This document shows, in pieces, positions 1-8,213 of a stretch of 64,000 bases of DNA. The notes under the pieces were generated by a model. It made no database searches. It worked only from the letters and a program-made list of their open reading frames with translations, and was not told the DNA's origin. The position numbers and the translations under genes were made by a program. Within the stretch, counting starts at the first letter, position 1; the number at the start of each line of letters is the position of its first letter. This stretch comes from Litorivita sp050633545 (GTDB lineage: Bacteria > Pseudomonadota > Alphaproteobacteria > Rhodobacterales > Rhodobacteraceae), in assembly GCA_050633545.1 (NCBI GenBank), contig JBOEGS010000001.1, forward strand, positions 186,001-250,000, read 5' to 3'.

Positions 1-371
1 TCGGGCGGGTAGATGTCGGTGGTCAGGCGCTCTTCGAACCCGTGCAATTGATCGGGGCCGACGAAATGCATCTTGCCCGACAGGCAGGTTTGATAGCCCG
101 CGCGGCGCAGATGGTGCGCATAGGTCGGGATCGAAGAGGCAAATTCGGCGGCATTGTCGTAAACGCCCGTCTGGCTGGGCAATTGGCCCGACATGAAAGA
201 CGCACGGCCGGGCGCGCAAAGCGGCGAGGCGGTATAGGCGTTTTTGAACCGCGTGGAGCGGGCGGCGAGCTTTTTGAGGTTGGGCGCATGGAGCCAGTCC
301 GCAGGCCCGTCGGGAAAGAGCGTGCCGTTGAGTTGGTCGACCATAAAGATCAAGATATTCGGGCGGCTCAT
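1..371 (-). CDS. betC: Choline-sulfatase, N-terminal part (runs off window)
   Basis: Only the first 123 or so codons are in the window. The N-terminus MSRPNILIFMVDQLNGTLFP is characteristic of choline-sulfatase, which hydrolyses choline-O-sulfate to choline and sulfate. The sulfatase signature LCAPGRASF (Cys52-x-Pro-x-Arg) is present; this Cys is the residue converted to formylglycine in active enzymes. Asp12 is the expected metal ligand. The ATG overlaps the betI stop (ATGA), so the two genes are probably co-transcribed and translationally coupled, with betI first. No signal peptide is seen, consistent with a cytoplasmic enzyme fed by choline-O-sulfate uptake. Identity is firm; the catalytic C-terminal half cannot be checked. 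Confidence 0.92.
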   Translation of the reverse strand, partial: MSRPNILIFMVDQLNGTLFPDGPADWLHAPNLKKLAARSTRFKNAYTASPLCAPGRASFMSGQLPSQTGVYDNAAEFASSIPTYAHHLRRAGYQTCLSGKMHFVGPDQLHGFEERLTTDIYPP

Positions 372-1072
372 GGGCGCGGGTCCTTTCGGGGGGCGGTTTG
401 CGGGGCGTCTTGGCAGGCGTCTTGGCAGGCGTCTTGGCGGGCGTTTTGGGCGGCGTTTTGGAGGGCGTCTTGGGGCCGCTCGGGCGCGGCGATTTTGATC
501 GGCGCGAGCATATCCTCGACCGCCCCGCGCAGCATCGCCACCGCCGCCGCCCCGCCCATCGCATCGCTGCGCAGCGCTTGGCGCAGGTAAACCCCGTCGA
601 TGAGCGCGCCGATCAGGTCGGCCTTTTGTGCGGCGGCTTCGCCCGCCAAGGGGCGCAAGGCGTGGGTGAGGTTGGATTGCAAGCGGCGGCGATAGACCGT
701 CAACAGGCGCAGCGCCTCCTCGCTCGATTGCGCCAGAACGTAGAAATTGAGCCAAGCGGCAATGACGTCCTCGCTGAAATTGGACGGCGCGAAAGAGGCG
801 CAAATGATGGCATCAAGCCGCGCGGCGGGGGTCTTGGCCGCAGCGATCCGCCCGCGTGCCTCATCGGCGAACATCACAAGGATATGGCGCATGGCGGCCA
901 GAAGGATTTGGTCCTTGCCGCCGAAATAGTGATGCGCCAAAGCGGTGGACATGCCCGCGCGGCGCGCGATCTTGCCGACCGTCACATCGAGCGTTCCGGC
1001 GGCGCCGATCTCTGCAATCGTCGCCTTTACAAGCGCCGCGCGCCTGATAGGTTCCATCCCGAGCTTAGGCAT
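368..1072 (-). CDS. betI: TetR-family choline-responsive repressor BetI
   Basis: This 234-aa protein starts MPKLGMEPIRRAALVKATI, the usual BetI N-terminus, followed by a TetR helix-turn-helix (VGKIARRAGMSTALAHHYFG, about residues 34-53). BetI represses choline uptake and oxidation genes and is released by choline. A GTG two codons upstream (1078) is possible, but the ATG at 1072 matches the family. It is divergent from choX, with a perfect BetI-type palindrome in between, and overlaps betC by 4 bases. Odd feature: after about residue 200 the protein ends in an Ala/Gln/Asp-rich tail with repeated QDAC units, encoded by a roughly 12-bp tandem repeat (about 406-472), not part of the normal BetI fold. 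Confidence 0.93.
   Translation of the reverse strand: MPKLGMEPIRRAALVKATIAEIGAAGTLDVTVGKIARRAGMSTALAHHYFGGKDQILLAAMRHILVMFADEARGRIAAAKTPAARLDAIICASFAPSNFSEDVIAAWLNFYVLAQSSEEALRLLTVYRRRLQSNLTHALRPLAGEAAAQKADLIGALIDGVYLRQALRSDAMGGAAAVAMLRGAVEDMLAPIKIAAPERPQDALQNAAQNARQDACQDACQDAPQTAPRKDPRP
406..472. repeat. 12-bp in-frame tandem repeat in betI 3' end
   Basis: On the plus strand the unit ggcgtcttggca recurs about five to six times with decay (the copies become ggcgttttgg-like). On the betI strand it encodes the Gln-Asp/Asn-Ala-Cys/Arg repeats of the C-terminal tail. It probably grew by slipped-strand duplication. Confidence 0.8.
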
Positions 1073-1116
1073 CGTCACACCCTCATAAAAACCTTGCTTT
1101 CGCTTCGATATTGCTC

Positions 1117-1138
1117 ATTGATTGACTCGTCAATCAAT
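1117..1138. promoter_or_regulatory. BetI-type operator (perfect 22-bp palindrome)
   Basis: The arms ATTGATTGAC (1117-1126) and GTCAATCAAT (1129-1138) are perfect inverted repeats separated by TC. The site lies in the 93-bp divergent spacer between betI (start 1072) and choX (start 1166). The half-site matches the ATTGATTGGA/ATTGATTGAC-like sequence bound by BetI in other proteobacteria. It would control both betI-betC and choXWV. Confidence 0.85.
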
Positions 1139-1165
1139 AAAAATCGCCAACTCAGGGAGCGACCC

Positions 1166-2080
1166 ATGACACTGAAATCCACTCTTTCCGCGATGGCCCT
1201 TATCGCCGCCAGCCCCGCTTTTGCCGATTGCGGCTCTGTCACCTTCTCCGATGTGGGTTGGACCGATATCACCACCACGACCTCGGCCACGAAACATGTG
1301 CTGGAGGCCTTGGGCTACGACGTCGAGGTGAAAATCCTTTCGGTGCCGGTGACCTTTGCGGCGCTGGAATCCGATGATGTCGATGTGTTCTTGGGCAACT
1401 GGATGCCCGCGCAGGCCGGCGCAATCGGCCCCTACATCGAAAGCGGCGAGATCGAATCCGTCGGCGTCAACTTGACGGGGACGAAATACACCCTCGCGGT
1501 GCCCGCCTATACCTATGACAAGGGTCTGCAATCCTACGCCGATATCGCCAAATTCCGCGAGAGCCTCGACGCGAAAATCTACGGCATCGAACCGGGCAAT
1601 GAGGGCAACGGCTACCTCGTCTCGCTGGCCGAGGCCGACACCCACGGGCTCAAGGGTTTCGAGGTGATCGAAAGCTCCGAGCAAGGCATGTTGGCGCAGG
1701 TCAAACGCGCCTATAAAAAGGGCGATGACGTGGTGTTCCTTGGTTGGGAGCCGCATCCGATGAACGCCAATTTCGAATTGAAATACCTGCCGGGCGGCGA
1801 GGATTTCTTTGGCGGTGAAGGCGTGGTCGAAACCGTGACGCGCAAGGGCTATGCCGCCGAATGCCCCAATGTGGGCAAATTCCTTGCCAACCTCAAATTC
1901 TCGCTGCCGATGGAAAACTCGATCATGGGCCAGATCCTCGACGAAGGTATGGACCCCGACGCCGCGACCATGGCGTGGCTCAAGGCGAACGGCGCCGTGC
2001 TGGACGCGTGGCTCGACGGGGTGAGCACCAAAGACGGCGCCGACGGATTGCCAGCGGTCAAAGCGGCCCTCGGCCTTTAA
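1166..2080 (+). CDS. choX: Choline ABC transporter, periplasmic substrate-binding protein
   Basis: The 304-aa protein begins with an Sec signal peptide (MTLKSTLSAMALIAASPAFA, cleavage before DCG). The mature part has the OpuAC fold residues typical of ChoX: FSDVGWTDIT near the N-terminus, VDVFLGNWMPA, GIEPGNEGNG and FLGWEPHPMN, where aromatic residues form the choline box. The ATG at 1166 is preceded by AGGGAGC; a longer open frame upstream is only fortuitous. It is the first gene of choXWV and is separated from choW by a hairpin that may trim readthrough, giving more binding protein than permease. Confidence 0.95.
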   Translation: MTLKSTLSAMALIAASPAFADCGSVTFSDVGWTDITTTTSATKHVLEALGYDVEVKILSVPVTFAALESDDVDVFLGNWMPAQAGAIGPYIESGEIESVGVNLTGTKYTLAVPAYTYDKGLQSYADIAKFRESLDAKIYGIEPGNEGNGYLVSLAEADTHGLKGFEVIESSEQGMLAQVKRAYKKGDDVVFLGWEPHPMNANFELKYLPGGEDFFGGEGVVETVTRKGYAAECPNVGKFLANLKFSLPMENSIMGQILDEGMDPDAATMAWLKANGAVLDAWLDGVSTKDGADGLPAVKAALGL

Positions 2081-2089
2081 GCCGGATCA

Positions 2090-2121
2090 GGGCGCGCCTC
2101 CTTCGGGACGCGCGCCCTTTT
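2090..2121 (+). terminator. Intercistronic hairpin/attenuator between choX and choW
   Basis: GGGCGCGC (2090-2097) pairs with GCGCGCCC (2110-2117) and is followed by TTTT. Lying between a binding-protein gene and its permease gene, it is probably a partial terminator or an mRNA-stabilising element. Confidence 0.7.
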
Positions 2122-2165
2122 CATATCTAAGCCTCTAATAACAAAACAAAAACAGGGACGTGCGC

Positions 2166-3008
2166 ATGGATTCCATCTTGGACTGGATCACCTCCAGCAA
2201 AATTCCCGTCGGCAAAGTCGCCGAAGGGTTTTTCGACATTTTGCAAGACAACGGAGCCGTGGTCTTTGACGGGCTGGCCGCCGCATTGGAGGCGATGATC
2301 GACGCGTTTTTATGGGTGCTGCAAACCCCGCATCCCTTGATCGTGATCGCGGCCTTCGTGGCGCTGACCTATGGGCTGCAACGCTCGTGGAAGACGGCGC
2401 TTTTCGTGCTGCTCGGGTTCTTGTTCATCCTCAACCAAGGCTATTGGAAGGAAACCACGCAAAGCTTGACGCTGGTCCTGTCGGCCTGTGTGGTTTGCAT
2501 GGGCGTGGGCGTGCCGATCGGGATCGCGGCGGCGCACCGTCCCAAATTATACCGCACCTTGCGCCCCGTTCTGGACCTGATGCAAACCCTGCCGACCTTT
2601 GTCTATCTCATTCCTGCGATTGTGTTTTTCGGCATCGGCATGGTGCCGGGATTGATCGCATCGGTGATCTTTGTGCTGCCCGCGCCGATCCGTTTGACAC
2701 AGCTTGGCATATCCTCGACCCCGACGCCATTGCTGGAGGCGGCCGAGGCCTTTGGCGCGACGCCGCGGCAAAAGCTGTGGAAGGTGGAATTGCCCTATGC
2801 CTTGCCGCAAATCATGGCCGGTTTGAACCAGACGATCATGCTGTCGCTGTCGATGGTGGTGATCGCGGCCTTGGTGGGCGCCAACGGGCTGGGCGTGCCG
2901 GTGATGCGCGCGCTCGGACAGGTCAACACCGCGCTCGGATTTGAAAGCGGGCTGATCATCGTGGTGGTGGCGATCATGCTCGACCGCATGTTGCGGGTGG
3001 AGCGTTGA
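2166..3008 (+). CDS. choW: Choline ABC transporter permease
   Basis: This 280-aa inner-membrane protein starts MDSILDWITSSKIPVGKVAE, as ChoW proteins do, and has about six hydrophobic segments and the binding-protein-dependent transport (EAA-type) loop EAAEAFGATPRQKLWKVELP that contacts the ATPase. The ATG at 2166 is preferred over the GTG at 2160 because AGGGA (2154-2158) is well spaced only from the ATG. Its stop codon nearly abuts choV. Confidence 0.93.
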   Translation: MDSILDWITSSKIPVGKVAEGFFDILQDNGAVVFDGLAAALEAMIDAFLWVLQTPHPLIVIAAFVALTYGLQRSWKTALFVLLGFLFILNQGYWKETTQSLTLVLSACVVCMGVGVPIGIAAAHRPKLYRTLRPVLDLMQTLPTFVYLIPAIVFFGIGMVPGLIASVIFVLPAPIRLTQLGISSTPTPLLEAAEAFGATPRQKLWKVELPYALPQIMAGLNQTIMLSLSMVVIAALVGANGLGVPVMRALGQVNTALGFESGLIIVVVAIMLDRMLRVER

Positions 3009-3010
3009 TC

Positions 3011-4039
3011 ATGGGCACAGCCGTAGAATTCGACAAGGTTTCCATCGTGTTCGGGGACGCGCCCGACCGCGCCCTGCCCTTGATGGACGAGATGCAAAGC
3101 CGCGCCGATATCCAAGAGGCCACGGGGCAGGTTCTGGGCGTGCATGATTGCTCGCTCAGCGTCAAAGAGGGCGAGATTTTGGTGCTCATGGGCCTGTCCG
3201 GCTCGGGCAAATCGACGCTGCTGCGGGCGGTCAACGGGCTCAACCCCGTGGCGCGCGGCGCGGTGCGCGTCAACAACGGCGATCACATGATCGAGGTCGG
3301 CAGCAGCGACGCCAAGACCCTGCGCGAACTGCGCCAGAAACGTGTGGCCATGGTGTTCCAACAATTCGGCCTTCTGCCGTGGCGCAGCGTCGAAGAGAAC
3401 GTCGGGCTGGGGCTGGAATTGTCCGGCATGGGCCGCGCCGAACGCGCAGAGGCGGTCAAAAAACAGCTCGAACTGGTCTCGCTCTCCGATTGGGCCGATC
3501 GCAAGGTGGGCGAATTGTCGGGCGGCATGCAGCAGCGCGTCGGGCTTGCCCGCGCCTTTGCCACCGAAGCGCCGATCTTGCTGATGGACGAGCCGTTTTC
3601 GGCGCTAGATCCCTTGATCCGCACGCATTTGCAAGACGAGCTTTTGAGCCTGCAAAAGCAATTACAACGCACGATCATTTTCGTCAGCCATGACCTTGAT
3701 GAGGCCTTCAAAATCGGCAATCGCATCGCCATTATGGAGGGCGGGCGGATCATCCAATGCGGCACCCCGCAAGAGATTTTTACCGCGCCGGCCAATGACT
3801 ATGTCGCCGAATTTGTCGCCCATATGAACCCGCTCGGGGTGCTGCGCGCGCGTGATGTGATGGCGCCTGCGGGCGATGCACGGCCCGAGATCACCGTGGC
3901 CGCCGACCTGCCGATCCGCGAGGTGATGGCGGCGACGGATGATGCGGAAAAACACATTGGCGTCGAAGAGGGCGGCGCCTTGATCGGGGTGATCACGCGC
4001 GGGCAGATTTTGGCCAAACTGCTCGACCCGCGCGGATAG
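3011..4039 (+). CDS. choV: Choline ABC transporter ATP-binding protein
   Basis: This 342-aa ATPase has Walker A GLSGSGKST, Q-loop FQQFGLLPW, the ABC signature LSGGMQQRVGLARA, Walker B ILLMDEPFSALD and the H-loop VSHDLDEA. The family-specific N-terminal stretch (FGDAPDRALPLMDEM) precedes the nucleotide-binding domain, and a CBS-like regulatory tail follows. A TTG overlapping the choW stop could start the protein two codons earlier; the ATG at 3011 is more likely. It energises ChoW for choline import. Confidence 0.94.
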   Translation: MGTAVEFDKVSIVFGDAPDRALPLMDEMQSRADIQEATGQVLGVHDCSLSVKEGEILVLMGLSGSGKSTLLRAVNGLNPVARGAVRVNNGDHMIEVGSSDAKTLRELRQKRVAMVFQQFGLLPWRSVEENVGLGLELSGMGRAERAEAVKKQLELVSLSDWADRKVGELSGGMQQRVGLARAFATEAPILLMDEPFSALDPLIRTHLQDELLSLQKQLQRTIIFVSHDLDEAFKIGNRIAIMEGGRIIQCGTPQEIFTAPANDYVAEFVAHMNPLGVLRARDVMAPAGDARPEITVAADLPIREVMAATDDAEKHIGVEEGGALIGVITRGQILAKLLDPRG

Positions 4040-4048
4040 GGCGTGCGC

Positions 4049-4948
4049 CTAGACCTTGGTGGCGGCGGCGGTCGGGGTGACGCGGCGGTTGAGCTGCGCC
4101 TCGCGCCACGTCATGAAGCTGATCGCGCCAAGGATCACCGCGCCGCCGACCAGCACCCAGACATCGAAGGCCTCGCCGAAAAACGTCGTGCCAAGGGCGA
4201 CCGCCCAGATCAGTTGTAAGAAGGTGACCGGCTGTGTCACCGTCAGGGGCGCGGCGGCAAAGGCCAAAGTCATGGTGTAATGGCCCAAGGTGGCGACAAG
4301 GGCCGTCAGGGTCAAAAGCCCCAGGGTCGTCCATGTGGGCGTGACCCAATTGAGCGCCGCCAAAGGCGCCAGCCCGATGGCCACGGTGACCGACAGCATC
4401 GCCACCACCAGCGCCGGATCGCTTTCGTCCGAGACCATTTTGCCGGTCAGGAACGAGCCCGCGAAGGCCATGGTCGCGATCAGCATCGCCAGATGCCCGT
4501 CGCCGACCTCGCGCATGCCCGGGCGCAAGATGATCATCACCCCGACCAACGCCACCGCGATGGCCAATATCCTCCGCAGCGCCAGTTTTTCGCCCAAAAA
4601 CAGCGCCGCGCCCAAGGTCACATAGACCGGCGAGAGGTAGTTCATCGCGGTCACATCCTGTAGCGGGATATGCACCATGGCGTAAAACCACAGCGCCACG
4701 CCGACGGTGTGAAAGGCGCCGCGCAGAGCGAAAACCTTGATTTGCCGCCCGCTGGGACGGGCCCGCATCAAGGGGCGCACCAGCGGCAGCAAAAACACCA
4801 AACCGATGGAATAGCGCAAGAACGCCGCCTGGGCAGCGGGGACTTGGGGACCTGTGATACGAACGATCGCGGTGACGCCAACAAAGAGCAGGCCCGTCAA
4901 AATCATCCAAAGAATGCCCTTCACAGGCTGCGGATTATTATTTTGCAT
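4049..4948 (-). CDS. EamA/DMT-family transporter
   Basis: The 299-aa protein has about ten hydrophobic helices arranged as two EamA repeats (roughly residues 10-140 and 155-285), typical of drug/metabolite exporters. Repeat landmarks include the helix containing LSPVYVTLGAALFLGEKL in the first half and LQLIWAVALGTTFFGEA in the second. The substrate cannot be told from sequence. It is convergent with choV, with only 9 bp between the stops, and there is no sign of functional linkage to the choline locus. Confidence 0.85.
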   Translation of the reverse strand: MQNNNPQPVKGILWMILTGLLFVGVTAIVRITGPQVPAAQAAFLRYSIGLVFLLPLVRPLMRARPSGRQIKVFALRGAFHTVGVALWFYAMVHIPLQDVTAMNYLSPVYVTLGAALFLGEKLALRRILAIAVALVGVMIILRPGMREVGDGHLAMLIATMAFAGSFLTGKMVSDESDPALVVAMLSVTVAIGLAPLAALNWVTPTWTTLGLLTLTALVATLGHYTMTLAFAAAPLTVTQPVTFLQLIWAVALGTTFFGEAFDVWVLVGGAVILGAISFMTWREAQLNRRVTPTAAATKV

Positions 4949-5025
4949 AGCGGATGCCTAGCAGAGGCGCGGCGCGTGGAAAAGCCGCAAAATGCCCCGC
5001 GCAGGCTGCGCGAGAGGCGCGCGCC

Positions 5026-5643
5026 CTAGCCGCCCAGCGCCAGTTTGAGCGCAATCGCCCACATCACCGCGCCGATGCCTGCCTCGAAGATGCGCCACGT
5101 CAGGGGGCGGGCAAAGAGCGGCGCCAAGAGCCGCGCCCCATAGCCCAGCGCGAAAAAGAACACGAAACTGGCCGTCATCGCGCCCGCAGCAAAACCCGCC
5201 CGCGGAGTGTAATTGGACGAGACCGCGCCCAGCAAGACCACCGTATCGAGATAGACATGCGGATTGGCCCATGTGAGCAGCAAGCAGGTCGCCAGCGCCT
5301 TGCCCAGCGAGGCCCGCGCGCCCGATGCGGCCTCAAGCCCGCCCCCGGCCCCGCGCCATGCGGCGGCAAAGCTGCGCAGCCCGTAGAGGATCAAAAACGC
5401 CGCGCCGCCATAGCGCATCAGCGGCTCGATCCACGGGGCGGCTTGGGTCAGCGCGCCAAATCCGGCCACCCCCGCCGCGATCAAAATCGCATCCGACAGC
5501 GCACAGGTCAGGCAGACCGCGAAGACATGGGAGCGCGCCAATCCCTGCCGCAAGACAAAGGCGTTTTGCGCGCCGATGGCGAGGATCAAGGACAGGCCGA
5601 GCCAGAACCCCGCCGCAGCCGATGCCGTCAGCCCCGCCGTCAC
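5026..5643 (-). CDS. LysE/ArgO-family amino-acid exporter
   Basis: The 205-aa protein matches the LysE/ArgO family in length and motifs: GFWLGLSLILAIGAQNAFVLRQ in helix 1, a CLTCALSDAIL helix, and TWANPHVYLDTVVLLG. Five to six membrane helices are evident. The family exports basic amino acids such as arginine or lysine. The start is taken as the GTG at 5643 because that gives the usual N-terminus; the upstream open frame is low-complexity and would overlap yebC. No LysR-type ArgP gene adjoins it. Confidence 0.85.
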   Translation of the reverse strand: MTAGLTASAAAGFWLGLSLILAIGAQNAFVLRQGLARSHVFAVCLTCALSDAILIAAGVAGFGALTQAAPWIEPLMRYGGAAFLILYGLRSFAAAWRGAGGGLEAASGARASLGKALATCLLLTWANPHVYLDTVVLLGAVSSNYTPRAGFAAGAMTASFVFFFALGYGARLLAPLFARPLTWRIFEAGIGAVMWAIALKLALGG

Positions 5644-5758
5644 AAGGTCCGCCTTGCCGCCGCGAAGCGCAAAGCGCGCCGCGCCCCCGCTGGGGCGGCA
5701 AAATGCAAGCAGGGCGCCCCGCAAGGAAGCGCCCCGCCATATGGGATTGCTTGAGAAA

Positions 5759-6499
5759 TCAAAGCTGCGCCATGACCTCGTCGGAGGCTTCGAAATTGGC
5801 GGTGACGCGCTGCACGTCATCGTCATCTTCGAGCGCATCAATCAGCTTCATCAGCTTTTCCATGCCCTCAAGGTCCAGTTCGGTGCTGATATTGGGCACC
5901 CAAACCAGTTTGGTGCTGTCGCTCTCGCCCAGATCTGCCTCCAGCGCGGTGGCGACCTCGTTGAGATCGGTATCGGCGCAATAGATCACATGGCCCTCCT
6001 CGGAGCTTTGCACATCCTCGGCGCCCGCCTCAATGGCGGCCATCATCACCGTGTCGGCATCGCCCACAGAGGCGGGATAGGTCACCTCGCCCTTGCGGTC
6101 GAACATGAACCCGACCGAGCCGGTTTCGCCCAGATTGCCGCCCGCTTTGGTAAAGGTCGAGCGCACCGAGGAGGCTGTGCGATTGCGGTTGTCGGTCATC
6201 GCCTCGACGATCACCGCCACGCCGCCGGGGCCATAGCCCTCATAGCGGATTTCTTCGTAATCCTCGCCCTCGCCCGCCATGGATTTCTTGATCGCGCGTT
6301 CGATCACATCCTTGGGCACCGAGGAGGATTTCGCCTCTTTCACGGCCAGACGCAGGCGCGGGTTTTTATCGGGATCGGGGTCGCCCATTTTGGCGGCAAC
6401 GGTGATCTCTTTGGAGAGTTTGGAGAAAAGTTTGGCGCGCAGCTTGTCCTGACGCCCTTTGCGGTGCTGAATATTTGCCCATTTGGAATGGCCGGCCAT
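5759..6499 (-). CDS. yebC: YebC/PmpR-family protein (TACO1 family)
   Basis: The 246-aa protein starts MAGHSKWANIQHRKGRQD, the invariant YebC N-terminus, and contains GYGPGGVAVIVEAMTDNRNR and the acidic C-terminal region. Members have been described as transcriptional regulators and more recently as ribosome-associated factors that relieve stalling at proline-rich stretches. AAGGGG precedes the ATG at 6499; an in-frame extension upstream lacks family features. A VWA gene lies upstream in the same direction but is separated by a stem-loop. Confidence 0.95.
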   Translation of the reverse strand: MAGHSKWANIQHRKGRQDKLRAKLFSKLSKEITVAAKMGDPDPDKNPRLRLAVKEAKSSSVPKDVIERAIKKSMAGEGEDYEEIRYEGYGPGGVAVIVEAMTDNRNRTASSVRSTFTKAGGNLGETGSVGFMFDRKGEVTYPASVGDADTVMMAAIEAGAEDVQSSEEGHVIYCADTDLNEVATALEADLGESDSTKLVWVPNISTELDLEGMEKLMKLIDALEDDDDVQRVTANFEASDEVMAQL

Positions 6500-6566
6500 G
6501 ATGGACCCCTTAGAGATGCTGAATTTGGCTTTCCCTATATGCCATTGGGGCCAACAGGCGCAACCC

Positions 6567-6595
6567 CGCACCCCATGCATGACACGCGGGGTGCG
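6567..6595 (-). terminator. Stem-loop downstream of the VWA gene
   Basis: CGCACCCC (6567-6574) and GGGGTGCG (6588-6595) form a perfect 8-bp stem just after the VWA stop. No clear T-run follows on the minus strand, so it may be a stabilising hairpin rather than an intrinsic terminator. Confidence 0.5.
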
Positions 6596-6602
6596 AGGGA
6601 AT

Positions 6603-7835
6603 TCAGGCGGCTTTCTTGCGGCGCGCCATGGCGCCCAAACCGCCAAGACCTGCGATCAAAAACCACCCTGCCGCAGGCAAGGGCACCGCAGGGGCAAAGG
6701 CGGCCACCCCCATCAGCGTCAGCGTGTCGGTCATCGTCGATCCGTCCTCGAAGGTCGCCGTCGCGGTAAAGGTATTGGACCCTTCCAAAAGATTGAACGG
6801 ATCGAGCGAGAAATAGCCCAATGCATCGGTTTGCGCCGCATAGGTATTGCCCAAAGGATCGGTGATTTGCAGCCCGTTCAACCCGATCAAACGCGAGCTG
6901 TCGGCGCCGAACAGGTCCAAGAACCCCATCGGATCATCGGAATAATCAAGAAAGACACCGCCGCCTCGGGTTTCAACCATGGTCTGCAAATAGGCCGCGC
7001 CCCCGGGCGTATTGCCGGGCAAGGACACGCCGGTCAAATCCCCGTAAGCGCTGAGGAAATTGTAAAGCGTCGGGTTCACAAAGCCGGTTGGATAGCCATC
7101 GGTCAGGATCAGGTATTCGCGGTCATACAGATCGCTTTCATGACCATAGAGCACACCTTCATTGGCAATATTGACGGCGGTTTGCAGCGCCCCGCCCAGA
7201 TTGGTTGCACCGTCCGCTGTGATGCCGTCCACGTAATCGGCGATCAGATCGGGGGTGATCGGCGCGCCGCCCCCGACCGGCGGGCCGTAGGTGCCGTCGG
7301 AAAAATCGCTCACTCCGTTGCCGTTTGTGTCGATGAATTTGGTCGAGGTCGCATGCACGTCGCTCGCAAAATCGACCAAAGTCAGCTGGCCATCTTCGGG
7401 GAAGATCTCGGCAATCGCCTGAAAGGCGCGGGTGACCAGATCAAAGCGCGTATAATAATCGGTCGGATCGACGGTTTCCTCGTTCAAGATATCTGTGCGA
7501 AACTGCATCGAGGCGGACCGGTCAAGGACCACGGTCAGATCGAGCGGCAGGTTTTGCACCAGATTGATGCTGGTGCGGCCCAGCGCGGTGATCGCGGTGC
7601 CGACGGAAAATTCGGTCCCCTCGGCGGGGGTGAGAAAGCGCAGCAGGCGCGGCTCGGTGCCGTCATCGCCGCTGCCGCCGCCGCCGCCCGTGTCGCCCGA
7701 GCCGTCTCCCGCTTGGCAGCTGAGGGTGACTTCATCGTAGTAAAACCCCTCGTCGCAGTCCGAGGCAAAGGCAGGCAGGGTTGATAGGGTCACAAGGGTC
7801 GCCGTCATCGGGGCGAGACGCGTTAAAATGCGCAT
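6603..7835 (-). CDS. VWA-domain surface protein with VPLPA-CTERM sorting tail
   Basis: The 410-aa protein has a Sec signal peptide (ends STLPAFA), a Gly/Asp-rich linker (about residues 42-60), and a von Willebrand A domain from about residue 98 with a MIDAS start DRSAS and a later threonine/aspartate region (ILTDGYPTG). The C-terminus carries the tripartite sorting signal: VPLPA, a hydrophobic helix (AGWFLIAGLGGLGAMA) and the basic cluster RRKKAA. VPLPA-CTERM tails are processed by exosortase in Rhodobacteraceae, so the mature protein is probably anchored or released at the envelope. No exosortase gene is in this window. The ligand is unknown; VWA domains usually mediate metal-dependent protein binding. 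Confidence 0.88.
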   Translation of the reverse strand: MRILTRLAPMTATLVTLSTLPAFASDCDEGFYYDEVTLSCQAGDGSGDTGGGGGSGDDGTEPRLLRFLTPAEGTEFSVGTAITALGRTSINLVQNLPLDLTVVLDRSASMQFRTDILNEETVDPTDYYTRFDLVTRAFQAIAEIFPEDGQLTLVDFASDVHATSTKFIDTNGNGVSDFSDGTYGPPVGGGAPITPDLIADYVDGITADGATNLGGALQTAVNIANEGVLYGHESDLYDREYLILTDGYPTGFVNPTLYNFLSAYGDLTGVSLPGNTPGGAAYLQTMVETRGGGVFLDYSDDPMGFLDLFGADSSRLIGLNGLQITDPLGNTYAAQTDALGYFSLDPFNLLEGSNTFTATATFEDGSTMTDTLTLMGVAAFAPAVPLPAAGWFLIAGLGGLGAMARRKKAA

Positions 7836-8123
7836 GAAAAATCCTCACTTAATGGGTTGGGTCAATGTCTGTGCGGCCCCAAACGGGCCAAGATCGTTTA
7901 ATGAATACAACAACTAGCCGAGCGCGGGCGGTTGTCAAGTTGCCGGATGGGGCCGGTCCCTTGGATGCTCGAAATAGAGGCACGAACAGGTCGTTCGTAG
8001 CGGGGCGCGCAAACGGGCCAGTGGGACCGCGGGAGCGGGTTCGGGGGGAGCGGGTTCGGGCCTGCGGGATGGACAGGCCGGATCAATCGGAGGGGATCGG
8101 CGGCGCCGTCTTGTGCCCGCAAA
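7836..8123. other. Intergenic region, no gene seen
   Basis: This is the spacer between the VWA start and the terminator of the inhibitor-peptidase operon. It should hold the leftward promoter of the VWA gene (GTGAGGA ribosome site near 7845-7851). A duplicated gggagcgggttcgg unit occurs at about 8032-8058. Nothing protein-like is convincing. Confidence 0.6.
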
Positions 8124-8152
8124 CCAAAAGGCGCGCCATGACGGCGCGCCTT
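8124..8152 (-). terminator. Rho-independent terminator of the peptidase/inhibitor operon
   Basis: AAGGCGCGCC (8128-8137) and GGCGCGCCTT (8143-8152) form a perfect 10-bp stem with a 5-nt loop; on the minus strand it is followed by TTTTGG. It lies about 60 bp beyond the stop of the chagasin-like gene and closes the leftward operon. Confidence 0.8.
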
Positions 8153-8213
8153 GAGGAACCATGCCGCGCACCATGGGGATGGGTGGCAGGCGGGGCATGG
8201 TTATGGCGCGCCG

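Noticed and set aside
406..472. Repeat at the betI end considered as a CRISPR-like array
   Set aside because: The copies are contiguous without spacers and stay in frame, so it is a coding microsatellite.
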